Shown one piece after another: positions 1-12,825 of a stretch of DNA of 64,000 nt (its first letter is position 1; each line of letters begins with the position of its first letter). The stretch is from positions 13,148,360-13,212,359 of the forward strand of contig NC_039368.1 of NCBI RefSeq assembly GCF_003573695.1, given 5' to 3'. Below the pieces are notes generated by a model. It had not been told where the DNA came from, made no database searches, and worked only from the letters and a program-made list of their open reading frames with translations. The position numbers and the translations under genes are program-made. The DNA is from Papaver somniferum (Eukaryota; Streptophyta; Magnoliopsida; Ranunculales; Papaveraceae).

Positions 1-554
1 GATTCTCGGCTTCAATTCCCTCAAATTACTAACCAATTTCTTCCAATACCGAACTCATCTCAGATTTCACAATAATCTCTCGATCATAACAACATCTATT
101 TACTTTTATTCTCTTGGTTTCAACAGCAGCAACTGCTGCTTTTAGTTTCAGGTGAATGGATGAATGAGAGGCAGTCTCCTCTCGATTTTAGGGTATATGC
201 ATTAGGGTCGGACGACTACACCCCAGGGATAGGGACCACCCCAGTTTGGGTGCTAAAAGCACACACATTTTCTGGCTAAGAGATACCCAAATTGCCATCC
301 CCTTAATTCTCAGCTGGCCTGTCTTTAGTGCTCTTCCAAATAGAGCTACCCCTTAACATTGACAGGGCTCCAAATAGTGTTCACCCATGAAATAACAATT
401 TTCGCCCTTTTCGCTCAAATTGGGTGACTTCTTCTCCTTTTCTTCCGCATGACTGCAAAGTAGCTACAAAACTCAAAACATGCGTAACGTACATAATTTA
501 CAAGAAAAAATAGTAAAGAAAGTATAAATTCTAGATAGTAAATACGGTGTATTC
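1..554. other. no gene recognised
   Basis: No exon or repeat terminus could be supported in this stretch. The reading frame of the following transposase piece can be extended upstream only to about position 555. Either an intron or the lost 5' part of the CACTA transposase may lie here. Confidence 0.4.
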
Positions 555-1539
555 CACACCTATCAGTATGCCCATGTTTTTGGTTTGCGAACTTCTGGAA
601 GATATGGTTGTCCTGTGTGTGGAGAAAATATAGAGGCTTTTTGGCTAAAACGCGGTTCCAAATTCGCTTATATGGGTCATAGAAGGTTTCTAAGAGATCG
701 GTTTCACCCTTATATAAAGAAAACATCCCAATTCAACGAATCAGGGGATTTAAGGGTTGCACCAAGACGTTTGAGTGGCGCCGATTTGTTCAACAAGGCA
801 ACAACTGCAGATAAAGAATTTGGGAAGTTGGTAAAGCGGCCTGCCATTGATTCTCCTTGGTCAAAGAGGTCAATCTTTTTTCGTCTCCCATATTGGAAGG
901 TAAATTTAGCATCACCTGTCATATCTTGATGTTACTTTAGTTTAATATGTTTTGTTATTTGTTATTCTTTTCTAGCTTAATTTTATTAGTTTCTACAATT
1001 CCGGCACAATTTGGATGTCATGTATGTAGAAAAGAATTTTGCAGAGAATCTGTTTGGAATTTCTATGTGCCATAAGGATAAGTCCAAGGATGGGGCTCCA
1101 GCGCGCAGAGATTTAAAAATGCTAAACTTAAAGTCTAGCTTGTGATTGACGGAAAAGAATGGAACAGAGATACTCCCTCCTGCACCTTATTGGATGTCTA
1201 AGAAAGAAAGGGAAGTTATTTATAAAACTTTTAGTACACTTAAAGTTCCAATTGGTTACAGTGGGAATTGGAAGAAAAAAACATGCTTGAAAGAGTTCCA
1301 ATTGAAGGGTTTAAAGTCGCATGACTATCACATCCTTATGCAGGGTTTAATGCCTATTTTTTAATGCATTGTTTCAAAAAACATTAGCTTTTGCGCGAGG
1401 CAGTTAGACACTTGTCTTTGTTTTTCAAAGTCCTTACCTCTAAGGTTATTGATCGTGCTGAGCTTCGTGTAATGCATGATCGTGTCGTGGAGTCGTTATG
1501 CGTGTTCGAAATGTACTTCCCTCCTGCATTTTTTGTTAG
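555..1539 (+). pseudogene. CACTA TNP2-type transposase, first part (broken)
   Basis: The translation from about 555 carries plant TNP2 (Transposase_21) features: a CPVC zinc-binding-like pair, a GHRRFLRDRFHPY-like stretch, RLSGADL, and PYWK just before a GTAAAT donor at about 900. A second exon from about 990 gives RHNLDVMYVEKNFAENLFG, a very conserved stretch of this family. Breaks are a TGA at 1143-1145, a TAA at 1362-1364 followed by a frame change, and disruption by the LTR element right after a PPAFFVSMM stretch near 1540. The family binds and cuts CACTA termini; this copy cannot be functional. The start is not visible. Confidence 0.85.
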
Positions 1540-1544
1540 TATGA
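1540..1544. repeat. target site duplication TATGA, left copy
   Basis: TATGA directly precedes the first base (TGATGGG) of the left LTR and is repeated at 29216-29220 directly after the right LTR. This marks the outer LTR element as one insertion unit. Confidence 0.9.
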
Positions 1545-4500
1545 TGATGGGTCGGAAGAACGACTTTGTTTATCCGTAAGTGCACGGTTTCGAAAATGTA
1601 GACAATAACAAATGTGGTTCGTTCCCACAAGTAGTGTTTATAAAATTACTTCTAACTAATACAATCAACTTCTTAATCAATATCAATTCAAGAGAAGATA
1701 TTCTGAAATGTATACTAAGAAGCAAGCAAATAAACTGGATGCAAACAAAATTATTAAAGTGGCGAGCAAGGTGAGAAAAGGTTAAGGATCCTGGAATCCT
1801 TCGTAGGCTAGGTTTACTTGTGATTTATCACGAGAGTCTCTATTTTACTCGTATAAAGCGGAAACTCTTGGCTACTTAGACATGGAAGATATGTCGTTAA
1901 GAACTATTGATAATATTCGACGAAAGATTGTTTGATCTCGACCTAAAAGTAGAACCCCTAATCACTATGTATACATGGCATACAAAGTAGAAGAGTATCC
2001 ATAAATCTGATATTCAGGTCACAAATGGATTGTCTATAACTTACCTATGTAGTATACTTGGCATAAAACATGAAAAGATTATAAGAACAATCCACAAATA
2101 TGAGATACTCAAACAGAAAATTAAGCTTTTGATTTAAAGAAACTCTTTTTCATAAACACAAATGATCTAGCCCACAAGTTCATCCTTTCACCCTAACAAT
2201 GATTTAGAAAGTCAGTCATGGCTTTCTCAAAAGCCATAGAAACTGATAAAGAAAATAAACTCATAGAATTGAGAAACGAGCAGAAATGCTCAAACCGTAT
2301 TTCTTCCTTGAATACCGCCTTCCACTTTCTTCTCTTAATCGCTGGCTTATATAACAATCCAGTTCCTCCTCATGCAACGGATGTCGAAACCACCAAAGCC
2401 CAATCCATTCACATGCACCACTAAATTTAGGCCCTTAGCAAACTCCAGTAATAACACCTAAGTACATCATTCCCCGACTAGCTAAGGTCCATCGTCCAGC
2501 CACATCACCAATTCATACCAGCATCATTTCAGCCAACTTCCTGCAACGTCTTCAGTTACTGCACTCCATCCCGCTAGAAGCTGTTCAGCGGTCGACGATA
2601 ACCAATTTCAGTTTGCATACAAATCCCATCTATCTCTTCTTAATTCCAGCCAAAACACCTTCTTCACAGCATAATCAAATCAGTAACACTCGGACCCCAA
2701 CTTCATTTTCTATCTAATCACCACCACTGTCTGCGATCTCGACCCTTGGTACTCATCCATCACAACCAACACCAACTTGAACCTATAGAATCACCACTGT
2801 CACAAGTAAAGTACTACAACTAACTGACCCTCTTGAACACCAGCAATCCATAATGACTAAGTGGCCTGACTTGCACTTCCTTTCTCTCTAATATCTTCAA
2901 GTACTGATGACAACCAATCATCATTATCCTCAGTTTCAACTGACTCTTTCTGCCTAGATTCACTGACAAGCCAGATATCGTTCCCACTAAACACCAGCAC
3001 CAGCTTCATAATTTCAGTCTCAATCAAATATGTGAACACGAAAATAACGATGGTACCTTCGTGTCCGCCAACAAAGTTCGCAATATAACTAGAGCTTAGT
3101 AAATGATAGAATGTAAATAAAACTTGTGATAAGGGAGACTCAGAGGCTTTAGGCTCGTCCTCGTATTTCATCATAATGGATATTATGATGAGCATAAATG
3201 ACAATTAAGTACGAAGAGTAGCGTGCGGAAAGTAAATGAGACACAGATTTACGTGGTTCAGCACTAAGGCCTACATCCACGGGGGTTGGTGTTTACTATG
3301 TATTCCAAGGTCACAAATATAGTCAAATGACTTTGAGTGGGGAACGAAGCTAGGAAGGAAATTGAGCGCATACTTACTCTTACAGTTTCTCTCTCCTGAG
3401 CTATCTCTCACACTTCCTCAAATTGGTCAACCTTTTCTCTCTTAGTGGAATTAAGTATTTATAGGCCTCTCGTATGGGACCCTCTTCTCTGAGACAGCTG
3501 TTCCTTATCGTCTTGTATAATACGCAGGTCTGATGCCATCTTTGTTCTGCCCCGATGCCACCCAAAGACATTATGTAACGGTGATGGTGCACCTTCTCCT
3601 CCTCCAAAGGATTTTCGACATGTACCCTAGGTCTATAACATTTAAGGCGGGTAGTTGGGATAGTTTGCACGCCTTAGACAGTTGTTGAAGCAGGTGTCAG
3701 CTAGACTTCTTCTCCTTCGTCCGATTTGGATCTTCCTTGGTATGATAAAAAGTAAATCTATAGGTCTTTCTTGGTACTTCGCGGTAGCTTATTCTTCTGG
3801 TGCCCCATGATCCTGTGTCGTAGGATGGGTTTGATGATGAATATGTGTAGATGACAGATGCCCCTTAAGTGTTAGGACGTGGCATCGTATTTCGATGTTC
3901 AAGAGTTATATGTCTTCCACGTGTAATTATTTCTCCACCTGACGGATGATGAATTATGTATACAAAGTACCCACTGAACAGATCCATACAATACAAACTT
4001 TTCGCAATTCCACAATCGACCACCAGAACCCATTGCAGTCGCTGCTATTGAGAAGAAATCGAGATAATTGGATTGAATCTCAATACCACAGATCAAGCCC
4101 AGCATCGAAGCAATCAGCCATTTAAACCTCATGAAAAACCCATCTCAGACCTTTCATTCGTGTACCTATATACTCTCTCGAATCCCTGGAAACAATATCT
4201 ATCTTCTTCACTGACCTAACAGCATCAACATCCATTTTATGTACAAACAACCACCCCTGCCAGCACCTGATTCAACCCATCTCCTTTCATTTCAAGATCT
4301 CCAGCTTCTGATTTTGAGAGAGAAGATTTCCATGTGGTGACAGGCAACGACAGCTGCTTGAAATCCCAAAGAAAATGCTTGGAGAAGGTTGAAGCTCTCC
4401 TCTCTCTCGATGAAAACGACGACGATGTTTACAAACAAATTGTGTTGTAAAGTTGTCCACGTTTCACCACTTTTACCCCCCTCGTGTAGCTCACATGTTG

Positions 4501-4802
4501 GCAAAGAAAATTATTTATTTGTTCCAATAACTTCCGGTCTAACGAGGCTTTGGTGGTTACCATCATAAAGTGTACCACGATAATGAGGCCCTGTCTCCTT
4601 GGTGTCTTCAGTGGAAGTTTAGATGTTAATTAACTCAAACACCATTTAGCTTATAAAATTAGCCATTTAGCCGTTTATTCTCCGGGTGGACGGATTTTAA
4701 TCGTAGTTCCTATAAAAGCTCTAATATATAATTATTACCGAAATATCGAGACCTAGCTAGTATGAATGTGGGCATAAAAGTATCGCACTTACGTGCTTAT
4801 CA
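1545..4802 (-). repeat. LTR A (3' LTR of the outer element)
   Basis: It starts TGATGGGTCGGAAGA and ends CGTGCTTATCA. It aligns along its length with 26013-29215. In the first 100 bases I count about a dozen differences, so the copies are old. No host gene is seen inside; short ORFs here recur in both LTRs and look non-coding. Confidence 0.9.
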
Positions 4803-4850
4803 GATTTTTCCGAAACTTATATTTTTCTAGTCCCGAGCAAAGCAGAAATT

Positions 4851-5005
4851 AGACCCGCTCAACAACTGATCATATACAAAACTTCAAGACCCGCTCAACA
4901 ACTGGTCATCATGATTTTTTTAGAGACTCGCTCCACAGCTGGTCATAATATGATAAGAAAACAAAAAAAAATAGACCCGCTCCACAGCTGGTCATGAAAT
5001 GCAAT
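4851..5005. repeat. four spaced copies of a ~23 bp motif next to LTR A
   Basis: AGACCCGCTC(A/C)ACAGCTGGTCAT-like units begin at about 4851, 4887, 4924 and 4973. They are separated by variable A/T-rich spacers. Confidence 0.85.
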
Positions 5006-5290
5006 AGGCTCCAATAAACCACTTTTTTTTATTTATTACTAGTGGATTGCCCACGGAAAAGGTGTTGGCGAGCTATCTGAAGCAGAGCTTATTTTTAAAA
5101 CTATAATCTTTACTCGAGTTGTATGTAATTTTCTTTTTTTAGTTAATCTATAAAATTATGCGCCAATGTAATGTACGTGTTGGCTAAGATTATTTAGTCA
5201 TGTCAGCTCTAAGTGTTGCATTCAACATTACAATTAGCCAAGAATAGACACTGTTAATAAGAGCAATAGAATCAAATTTCGAAAACAAAT

Positions 5291-6889
5291 TTATGATAGC
5301 ACTTCTGGATACACAACATTTGTTGTTTCGTGTCCAGTACTGTGCTTTGGGAGTAACACATGGATCCTACCGGCACTTGTGTATCTGGACAGTGCAACAT
5401 AGAGTTGTCCATGGATGAGTACGGGGCTCCTCAAGTCTACCCCCACGTATTTCAGCGACTGACCCTGAGATTTATTTATGGTCATCGCATAAGCCAACCT
5501 GATTAGGAATTCTCTCCTAGTCATTCGAATGAGAACATGCGATGATGATGGTGTTAGTGATATGCGTGGAATAAAAACCACTTCCCCAGCTTTATCTCCT
5601 GTTAAAATTGTTGTCACAATAACATGTTGCCCGCAGATCTCTATCCTCAACTTGATAACACAACAAACCATGCCACTATTAAACAGTCCTAGATGCAAGT
5701 CTAGGGATGTAAATATAATCAACACGATGAGAATGGATGAGGTGAATCATATGACATGTGATAATCTGGATAAAGCACATACCTAGTATCGTTGCATAGT
5801 CCACTTCTAGGAGCTAGATTACGCAACAACATAATTGGAAAACCGACTTTAAGATCTAATTTGAATGGCGGTAATCCTGATGGATTTTGTTGGTTTAATG
5901 TTTCACTCGTATAGGTTGTACCTGTTGATGATTCACCGTTAACCTTCTCTTGTTTATCTGCTGCGAGAAACGTGTGAGATTCACCATTGTACATCTCCAA
6001 CACAATTTTATTTATTTCTGAAACCTTGTCGTTCCTAGGAGACAGTATTGTTCTCTCAGTCATATATTCTGCAGTGGGTTTGCTCATTTCTTCAATTCCT
6101 GGATATATATTTGAAATCAACTCATGTAGATTGACAGATTTTGAAATAGCAGATGGCAAGTTAACTTTTGGCTCTGGATTTTCCCCCACCTGCAAAATGA
6201 CATAACTATATCGAAGGAGTTAATATCTAGTGTGGCAGATATGGTGGCTAAATATGCAAATGCCCGTAAACAGACTTATCTTGAGGGTGAATATTATGGT
6301 AGAGATTACTGTAACTCGAAAGACAATGTAAGGTGAAGTTGGATAGAGCCTAACTGGTCAGAGACAACACTGCCAAATATTGACTGGTCCAAGAATTTTG
6401 ATTTACTTTAATAGATGACTTGCTTGCTCCTGAGAAACAGTTTGTAGCCTAATTTTATAGTTAAGAGTCCTTGGGTTCTCTTTGGGGACATTTTAGTCGG
6501 TAATATCCTATCTTCTGTGTCTGAAACCACTATAGTTCCCTACCAATTATGACTATAGAGATACTGTATGTGTCAACAACACCAGCAGCGTAGACATCCC
6601 ACAAAAAAGAGTTGGCAATTTCCCACTCTCCTAGACTATACGCTGAAAATATTAGTTCTAGGAGGAAGAAGCAATCTACAAAAAAGTACAACTGATTACA
6701 ATACTGTACTTCTAGATAAACATACCTATACACAAACTACACAAACACAGAAACATTGCACTGCGTTTCATAAGCATAAAAGTCAGAATAACAATAGATA
6801 ATGGCAAGAGAAGAATTTCATGTGTAGAAAACGTACCTGAAGTAAGTGCTCAGCGAATCCAATGCTATCAGGATCTTGACTCTCAAGCC
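5291..6889 (-). pseudogene. Helitron helicase, C-terminal exons beyond the Athila insertion
   Basis: The frame resumes at 6889 exactly at the target duplication with a LESQDPDS stretch, up to a donor at 6836. After an intron of about 650 bp the exon from 6189 carries GFPIMLLRNLAPRSGLCN and, after a further small intron near 5788-5714, [16 protein letters not shown] and [14 protein letters not shown]. The latter is the conserved C-terminal Pif1-type motif. The last stop is at 5291. The stretch from 5039 to 5290 is non-coding up to the proposed 3' terminus. Confidence 0.88.
6885..6889. repeat. target site duplication AAGCC, left copy
   Basis: It precedes the left LTR (TGATGTG) of the Athila element; an identical copy is at 17739-17743. 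Confidence 0.92.
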
Positions 6890-8473
6890 TGATGTGATTT
6901 GTAGATAGTGGTAAAAGTGGTTCGATTCTCAGACTTGTGAAGGATATTAATTAGATTTAAATTCTTATATTAAAATAGAAAACTCACTAAAAATTATAGC
7001 AAACTCAATCAAAGCTGATATCAATATTAAAATAACACTGAGGCTAAGATTCCACTATTTTCCAAATTCAAAGTGATTTAATCCAATATTTATATTCATG
7101 CAATTTTCTTGTTCAATTTGATTCTTACTATTGCAACAAGTAGATTTTCTAAAGCAATAATTGTAAATACCAAGCATGAAGCATTGAGAGTCTATAAACT
7201 AAGCATACTCCATCAAAATAGATCACAATCACTCAAATAAAAATCATATTCAATAATAGTCCAAGGCAAATAATCATAATAATAATTGCAATAAATTAAA
7301 TTAAATAGATTGTACCGCTTTTTGTTGGAAAAATAGCTTCCTCTATCGCCTCAACAATGGGATTTAGCTCCTCATATCAAAAACATGTTCAAAATAATAA
7401 ATCATGGCTCAAAAGGTGGTTTTATTGAAGAGAATATATAAAACAGCAGATCTGCAACGGTGAATAGATGTTACAGAAGTCACCGTTACAGTTGGTGTTG
7501 CAATACTGAAGATATACGTTACTAATCAACTGTTACAGGATCAGAAATTTAAGACCCTAGAATACGAATGTCCTGCACAGCTTAATATTCTTCAGCTGTC
7601 AAACAACGACACTGTTCTGCGACTGTTTCCCGTGCGTCAATGTTCTTCGCGTTCTTCCTCTTCAGCAGCAGCAGTAGCAGAAACAGAGTTTGGTAAAGAT
7701 CTGATTTCTTCTTCTGTGGCTCTCCTTAAGTCCCTAAACTCTCGACACACCTCTATATGACCCAAACAATCTATTTATATCAAAAATACCGATTAAATCT
7801 CTCCCAAATCTTCCAAAATCTCTTTCCTTCTCTTCACGGCAAAGTTGCGGCAATTTCTTGTTTTAGAATTTCTACGCGTTTCTGAGCTTTCATTTTTATT
7901 CTAATCTTCTCCTTAGATAGATACAAATCTTTGGGAAAGTTTACAGCATTTTAATCTCTCTCAAATTCCCTAAAACATGTCACACATGTGACTTTCCATA
8001 TTTTCTGTTGTGATAAAAATCCGTCGATTGAGCCCAGTCTAATCGATTTCAACACCCATATCAGATTCCTAGACCCATAAGGAGTCTATCCTATGAAAAT
8101 CAGAGGTTTAATCGACCTCAAACTCCTCCAAATCAGGAACCTTAAAATCTGTTCTTCACTGCACCTACTTTCCCGCCAAAACCTGGTTTTTGAAATGTTG
8201 AAGATGGTTGCCCCTTATCCAGGGTAGGGTGTGATTAGCAGATGCCTGGAAATGGGATGCCCCTTGGTAATTAGGTTACCCCTTATCCAAAGTGAGAGTC
8301 CGAATAGCAAATGTCCTCCGGGTGCTTTCCGACAACTTTTCGAGCCAATTTTTTCCGAAAATGTTTATTGGCCAAAAATACCTACAAATAAATAAAACAC
8401 CATAATAAGTACAAAAATGAGCCCTAACAATATATAGAATCGAGACAAATCAGACACAAAAATGTGTCTATCA
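6890..8473 (-). repeat. left (3') LTR of the Athila element
   Basis: It runs from TGATGTGATTTGTAG to AATGTGTCTATCA and is collinear with 16152-17738 with only scattered substitutions and few indels. Confidence 0.93.
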
Positions 8474-9693
8474 AATACCCCCAAACCTATTATTTTCTAG
8501 TTCTCGAGCAAAAATAAAATAGAAATAAAATCCTAACTCACTGTCGCAGGCATCGTCGATTGCATTTAGCGTATGCAATAAGCCTTTAAACCCCTAGGTG
8601 TCCATAGTGGCAGAGTGTTGTCTCCGGAGGGCTGACCAGAGGTATACCCAAAAAACCTTTATACTCCAGACCCTAGCTATATACACAGAACCTTGGAAGG
8701 CACTAAAGAATCTCCTTGGTTGGCATACTTATTGACTACAGGAGGAAGTACCTTGATGCGAAATTCCAATTGTTGTACACGAGTTTGCACTCAAGCATAC
8801 TAAAATTCATATATAAGTGACAGAGCTCTACTCAGATAGTTGCACTATGGACATCAATATCCGGAGTCGAACCTAATCACATGGATAGATCAAGAATATG
8901 GGTATAGAGAAAAACATAGATGGTTTTGATGTTTACTAGGTGAACGATGTTTCTCATATCTGTCTGAAGGCCTCCGCCAAAGTGAACCTATCCTAATGGA
9001 TTGAGATACCGGTCTGACTAATATCAACACACTGGCATATACAAGGGTACCAGTGCTCGATAATCCTAACTCTAGGTTAACACAACTGGCATATACAAGG
9101 GTTCCAGTGGTCGACTTTATTGAATTTATTCCAGTTGGTCTGATGGTCTGTTCTCTTTTTTTTTTTTTTTTTTTGTATCTCAATCACTCTAATTCACCCT
9201 AGCATTGGTAACAACTTGAATCGTGAGCCCCACCTAATCACTTAGAGAAACATAGTTTAAAAACAAAACAAAATAAAAACAGAAGTGAAAAGGACTCAAC
9301 GAGATATGGTGAAACTATCATGTTATTTCTAACACCTGAGCTCTGTGCTTTTATGAATAGACTCTTTAGATGTTGCCATCTAGTCAGATTGGTTCCTCAA
9401 CTCCTACAACCAAAATGCTTCCATCCACTTAGATTGGTTAGTGCCATCCTTAATAGGGATAAATTTCTAGGCTCTGGAGTTTATTTATTGCAACGAAAAG
9501 GTAACAAAAAGTTCTACCCCACCCCCAAACTTAAATCTAACATTGTCCTCAATGTTTCTAATCAAAGAACAGTACCAAAAATATAAGTAACATGAGGAAA
9601 TAGTAAAGAGAGAAGTCGGAAAGATAGTACCTGGGTGAAGTGTAACCAAAAACCTACAAAAATATTATACAACATACAAAATCGCCTCGATGG
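8474..9693. other. Athila region between integrase and 3' LTR, no intact ORF
   Basis: Athila elements often carry an env-like ORF here. No frame of convincing length or content is present. The region holds a poly-T tract near 9155-9173, a polypurine tract next to the LTR (GGTTTGGGGGTATT on the minus strand), and a short duplicated stretch ACTGGCATATACAAGGGT at about 9029 and 9084. Confidence 0.5.
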
Positions 9694-11494
9694 TCAATCA
9701 AGGTAAACAGGGTCCTCCAGAGGGACCTCCTCAACACCTGTAGGAAAAGGCTCTAAAAAGGGCTTCAATCGCTGACCGTTAACCTTCGAAGAACTACTAC
9801 CATCTGGTGTCTCAATCTCAACAGCGCCATGAGGAAAAACAGTACGGACCACAAAAGGACCGGTCCACCGAGAGCGCAACTTCCCGGGGAATAGATGCAA
9901 ACGAGTGTCATACAGAAGAACTTTTTGACCTGGAGAAAATGACTTTCGTAAAATATTCCTATCATGCACAAGTTTCATTTTGTTCTTATACTCCTTAGCA
10001 CTATCGTATGCATCTCTACGAATCTCGTCCAACTCATTGAGCTGGAGCTTTCTTTGAGCTCCTGCCTTGTCAAGTGAAAAGTTTAAGTTCTTAATAGCCC
10101 AATAGGCTCGATGCTCTAACTCAACAGGCAGGTGACATGCCTTGCCAAACACTAAACGATAAGGTGACATTCCAATGGGTGTCTTAAACGCAGTACGGTA
10201 AGCCCATAAGGCATCAGTAAGCCTCGACGACCAGTCTTTCCTATTTGGATTAACTGTTTTCTCTAGAATACGTTTAATTTCCCTATTGGAAACCTCTACC
10301 TGACCACTAGTCTGAGGGTGATATGGGGTTGCTACTTTATGGGTAATACCGTATTTTCATTAAAAGAGCAAACGGTCTATTACAAAAGTGTGAACCTCCA
10401 TCACTAATATAGCTCGCGGCGTACCAAAACGTGTAAGTATATTCTCTTTCAAAAACTGGACTACGACCCTGTGGTCATTCGTTTTACACGGAACCGCCTC
10501 AACCCACTTAGACACATAGTCTACAGCGACAAGTATGTAAAGATAACCAAACGAAATAGGAAATGGACCCATAAAATCAATGCCCCACACATCAAAGACC
10601 TCAATCACTAAAATAGGGTTCAAAGGCATCATATTTCTACGGGAAATGGTTCCTAACTTCTGGCAACGCTCACAAGAAACACAATGACTATGGGAATCTT
10701 TAAACAACGAAGGCCAGTAAAATCCACACTGCAAAATCTTAGCAGCAGTCTTCTTAGCACTAAAATGACCCCCACATGCATGTTCATGACAAAAGGAGAT
10801 AATACTAGACTGGTCACTCTCAGATACACATCTCCTAATAATCTGGTCCGGACAATACTTAAACAGATAAGGATCGTCCCAAAAGAAATGCTTAACCTCG
10901 GCTAAAAACCTAGAACGATCTTGCTTACCCCAATGTTGAGGGGTTCGACCAGTAACAAGATAATTCACTATATTTGCATACCAAGGTGATTGGGAAACAG
11001 AGAACAATTGTTCATCAGGAAAGCTATCCCTTATAGGAAGGGAATCACTAGGGGAACTAACAACTAGCCTAGACAAGTGGTCTGCTACTACATTTTCTGC
11101 ACCCTTTTTGTCTCTAATGTCTGGGGAAAATTCCTGTAACAATAGGATCCATCTAATCAATCTAGGTTTGGTATCCTTCTTAGATAAAAGGTATTTCAAA
11201 GCAGCATGATCTGTATAGATTATGATCTTAGAACCTAATAGGTAGGACCTAAACTTATCCAAGGCAAACACGATGGCTAAAAGTTCCTTCTCGGTAGTTG
11301 TGTAGTTCATTTGGGCATCATTCAGAGTTTTGCTAGCATAATAAATCACATGAAGTAATTTGTTTTCTCGTTGTCCTAAAACGACGCCTATAGCATAATC
11401 TGAAGAATCACACATAATCTCAAAGGGTAGGTTCCAGTTAGGTGCCTGGACTATCGGGGCAGTAGTGAGTAAAGTTTAAGCTTCTCAAAAGCCT
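9694..11494 (-). pseudogene. Athila RNase H and integrase (broken)
   Basis: RNase H shows [22 protein letters not shown] and [11 protein letters not shown]. The integrase shows an HHCC zinc-binding region (HEHACGGHF...CVSCERC) and the first core aspartate in VWGIDFMGP. Near 10395 and 10360 frameshifts interrupt the catalytic core. The C-terminal part from 10342 to 9694 continues with [13 protein letters not shown] and [17 protein letters not shown] and ends normally. The family inserts element cDNA into the genome; this copy cannot. Confidence 0.9.
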
Positions 11495-12825
11495 CTAAAC
11501 AAGCATCATCAAAGACAAACTTAACATCTTTGCAAGCAAATTGCAAAGAGGTCTAGAAATCAAGCTAAAATCCTTAATGAATCGACGGTAAAAACCTGCA
11601 TGCCCTAGGAATGACCTAATATCTTTTACGGTTTTTGGGACCTGTAAAGTCTTAATAAGGTCAACTTTGGCTTTGTCTACCTCTATACCCTTTGAAGAGA
11701 CGATGTGCCCTAACACAATTCCTGATTTAACCATGAAATGGCATTTTTCCCAATTAAGCACTAAATTTTTTTCCTTACACCTAGTCAACACTAATGTCAA
11801 ATGATGCAAGCACTCATCGAAAGATGAACCAAACACTGAAAAATCATCCATAAAGACCTCTAAGAACCGTTCTACCATATCAGAAAATATGCTCATCATA
11901 CAACGCTGAAAAGTTGCAGGGGCATTACATAGCCCGAAAGGCATGCGTCTATACGCAAAGGTACCAAAGGGACAGGTAAAAGTGGTTTTCTCTTGGTCTT
12001 CTGGGGCAATAACGATCTGATTATAACCGGAGTAGCCATCTAAGAAGCAATAGTGACTATGTCCAGCTAATCGCTCTAGCATTTGGTCGATAAAAGGAAG
12101 GGGAAAGTGATCCTTCCTTGTGACCTTGTTCAATTTCCTATAGTCAATACCACACGCCATCCCGTGGTCACTCGGGTTGGGATTAATTCATTATTATCAT
12201 TCTGGACTACAGTGATACCTGATTTCTTGGGGACAACCTGAACAGGGCTGACCCACTTACTGTCTGAAATTGGGTAAATAATACCCGCATCTAACAACTT
12301 AAGCACCTCTTTTCGAACTACCTCTTTCATGTTAGGGTTCAGTCGACGTTGCATCTCCCTAGAAGGTTTGGAGTCTTCCTCTAAATGAATCTGATGCATA
12401 CACACAGTAGGACTTATACCCTTAATGTCTGCTATAGTCCACCCTAAAGCTTCCTTATTGTCTTGAAGTACATTTACTAGCCTACTTTCCTGATCACTAT
12501 CCAAATCGGAAGCTACAATCACAGGTAAAGTCTCAGATGGGCCTAAAAACACATACTTTAGAGTATCGGGTAGTGGTTTAAGGTCCAACTTTGGGGGCTC
12601 TTCTAAAGAAGGAATTAGGGTAGTCTCAGAAACTGGTAACGGTTCGAACCTAGCTTTCCATCTATCAGTGTCTAACACAGGGGTAGAATCTAATAGAGCA
12701 TTCACCTGTTCAATAGTGCTATCGTCGTCAAAATCTAAACCAAAATGGGATAGACAACTTTCTAATGGGTCTTCAGACAAGATGTTTGGTAATGACTCCT
12801 GAACTAAGGCTTCTATCATGTTCAC
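11495..12825 (-). pseudogene. Athila reverse transcriptase (broken)
   Basis: The N-terminal part (12825-12130) leads into the RT through GIIYPISDSKWVSPVQVVPK. The core continues in another frame from 12160 with DYRKLNKVTRKDHFPLPF, FLDGYSGYNQI, MPFGLCNAPATFQ and the catalytic box MDDFSVFG. The frame is shifted by one base near 12145 and again near 11510. Its role was cDNA synthesis from element RNA. Confidence 0.92.

Noticed and set aside
415..726. 103-codon minus-strand ORF near the window start
   Set aside because: It overlaps the transposase exon on the other strand and has no domain; it is a shadow frame.
2218..2424. ORF present in two LTRs (also 26678-26884)
   Set aside because: It is conserved only because the LTRs are copies of each other; it is short, without a family, and lies in LTR sequence.
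8474..9693. Env-like gene of the Athila element
   Set aside because: Position would fit, but no frame of convincing length, signal peptide or membrane pattern is present.
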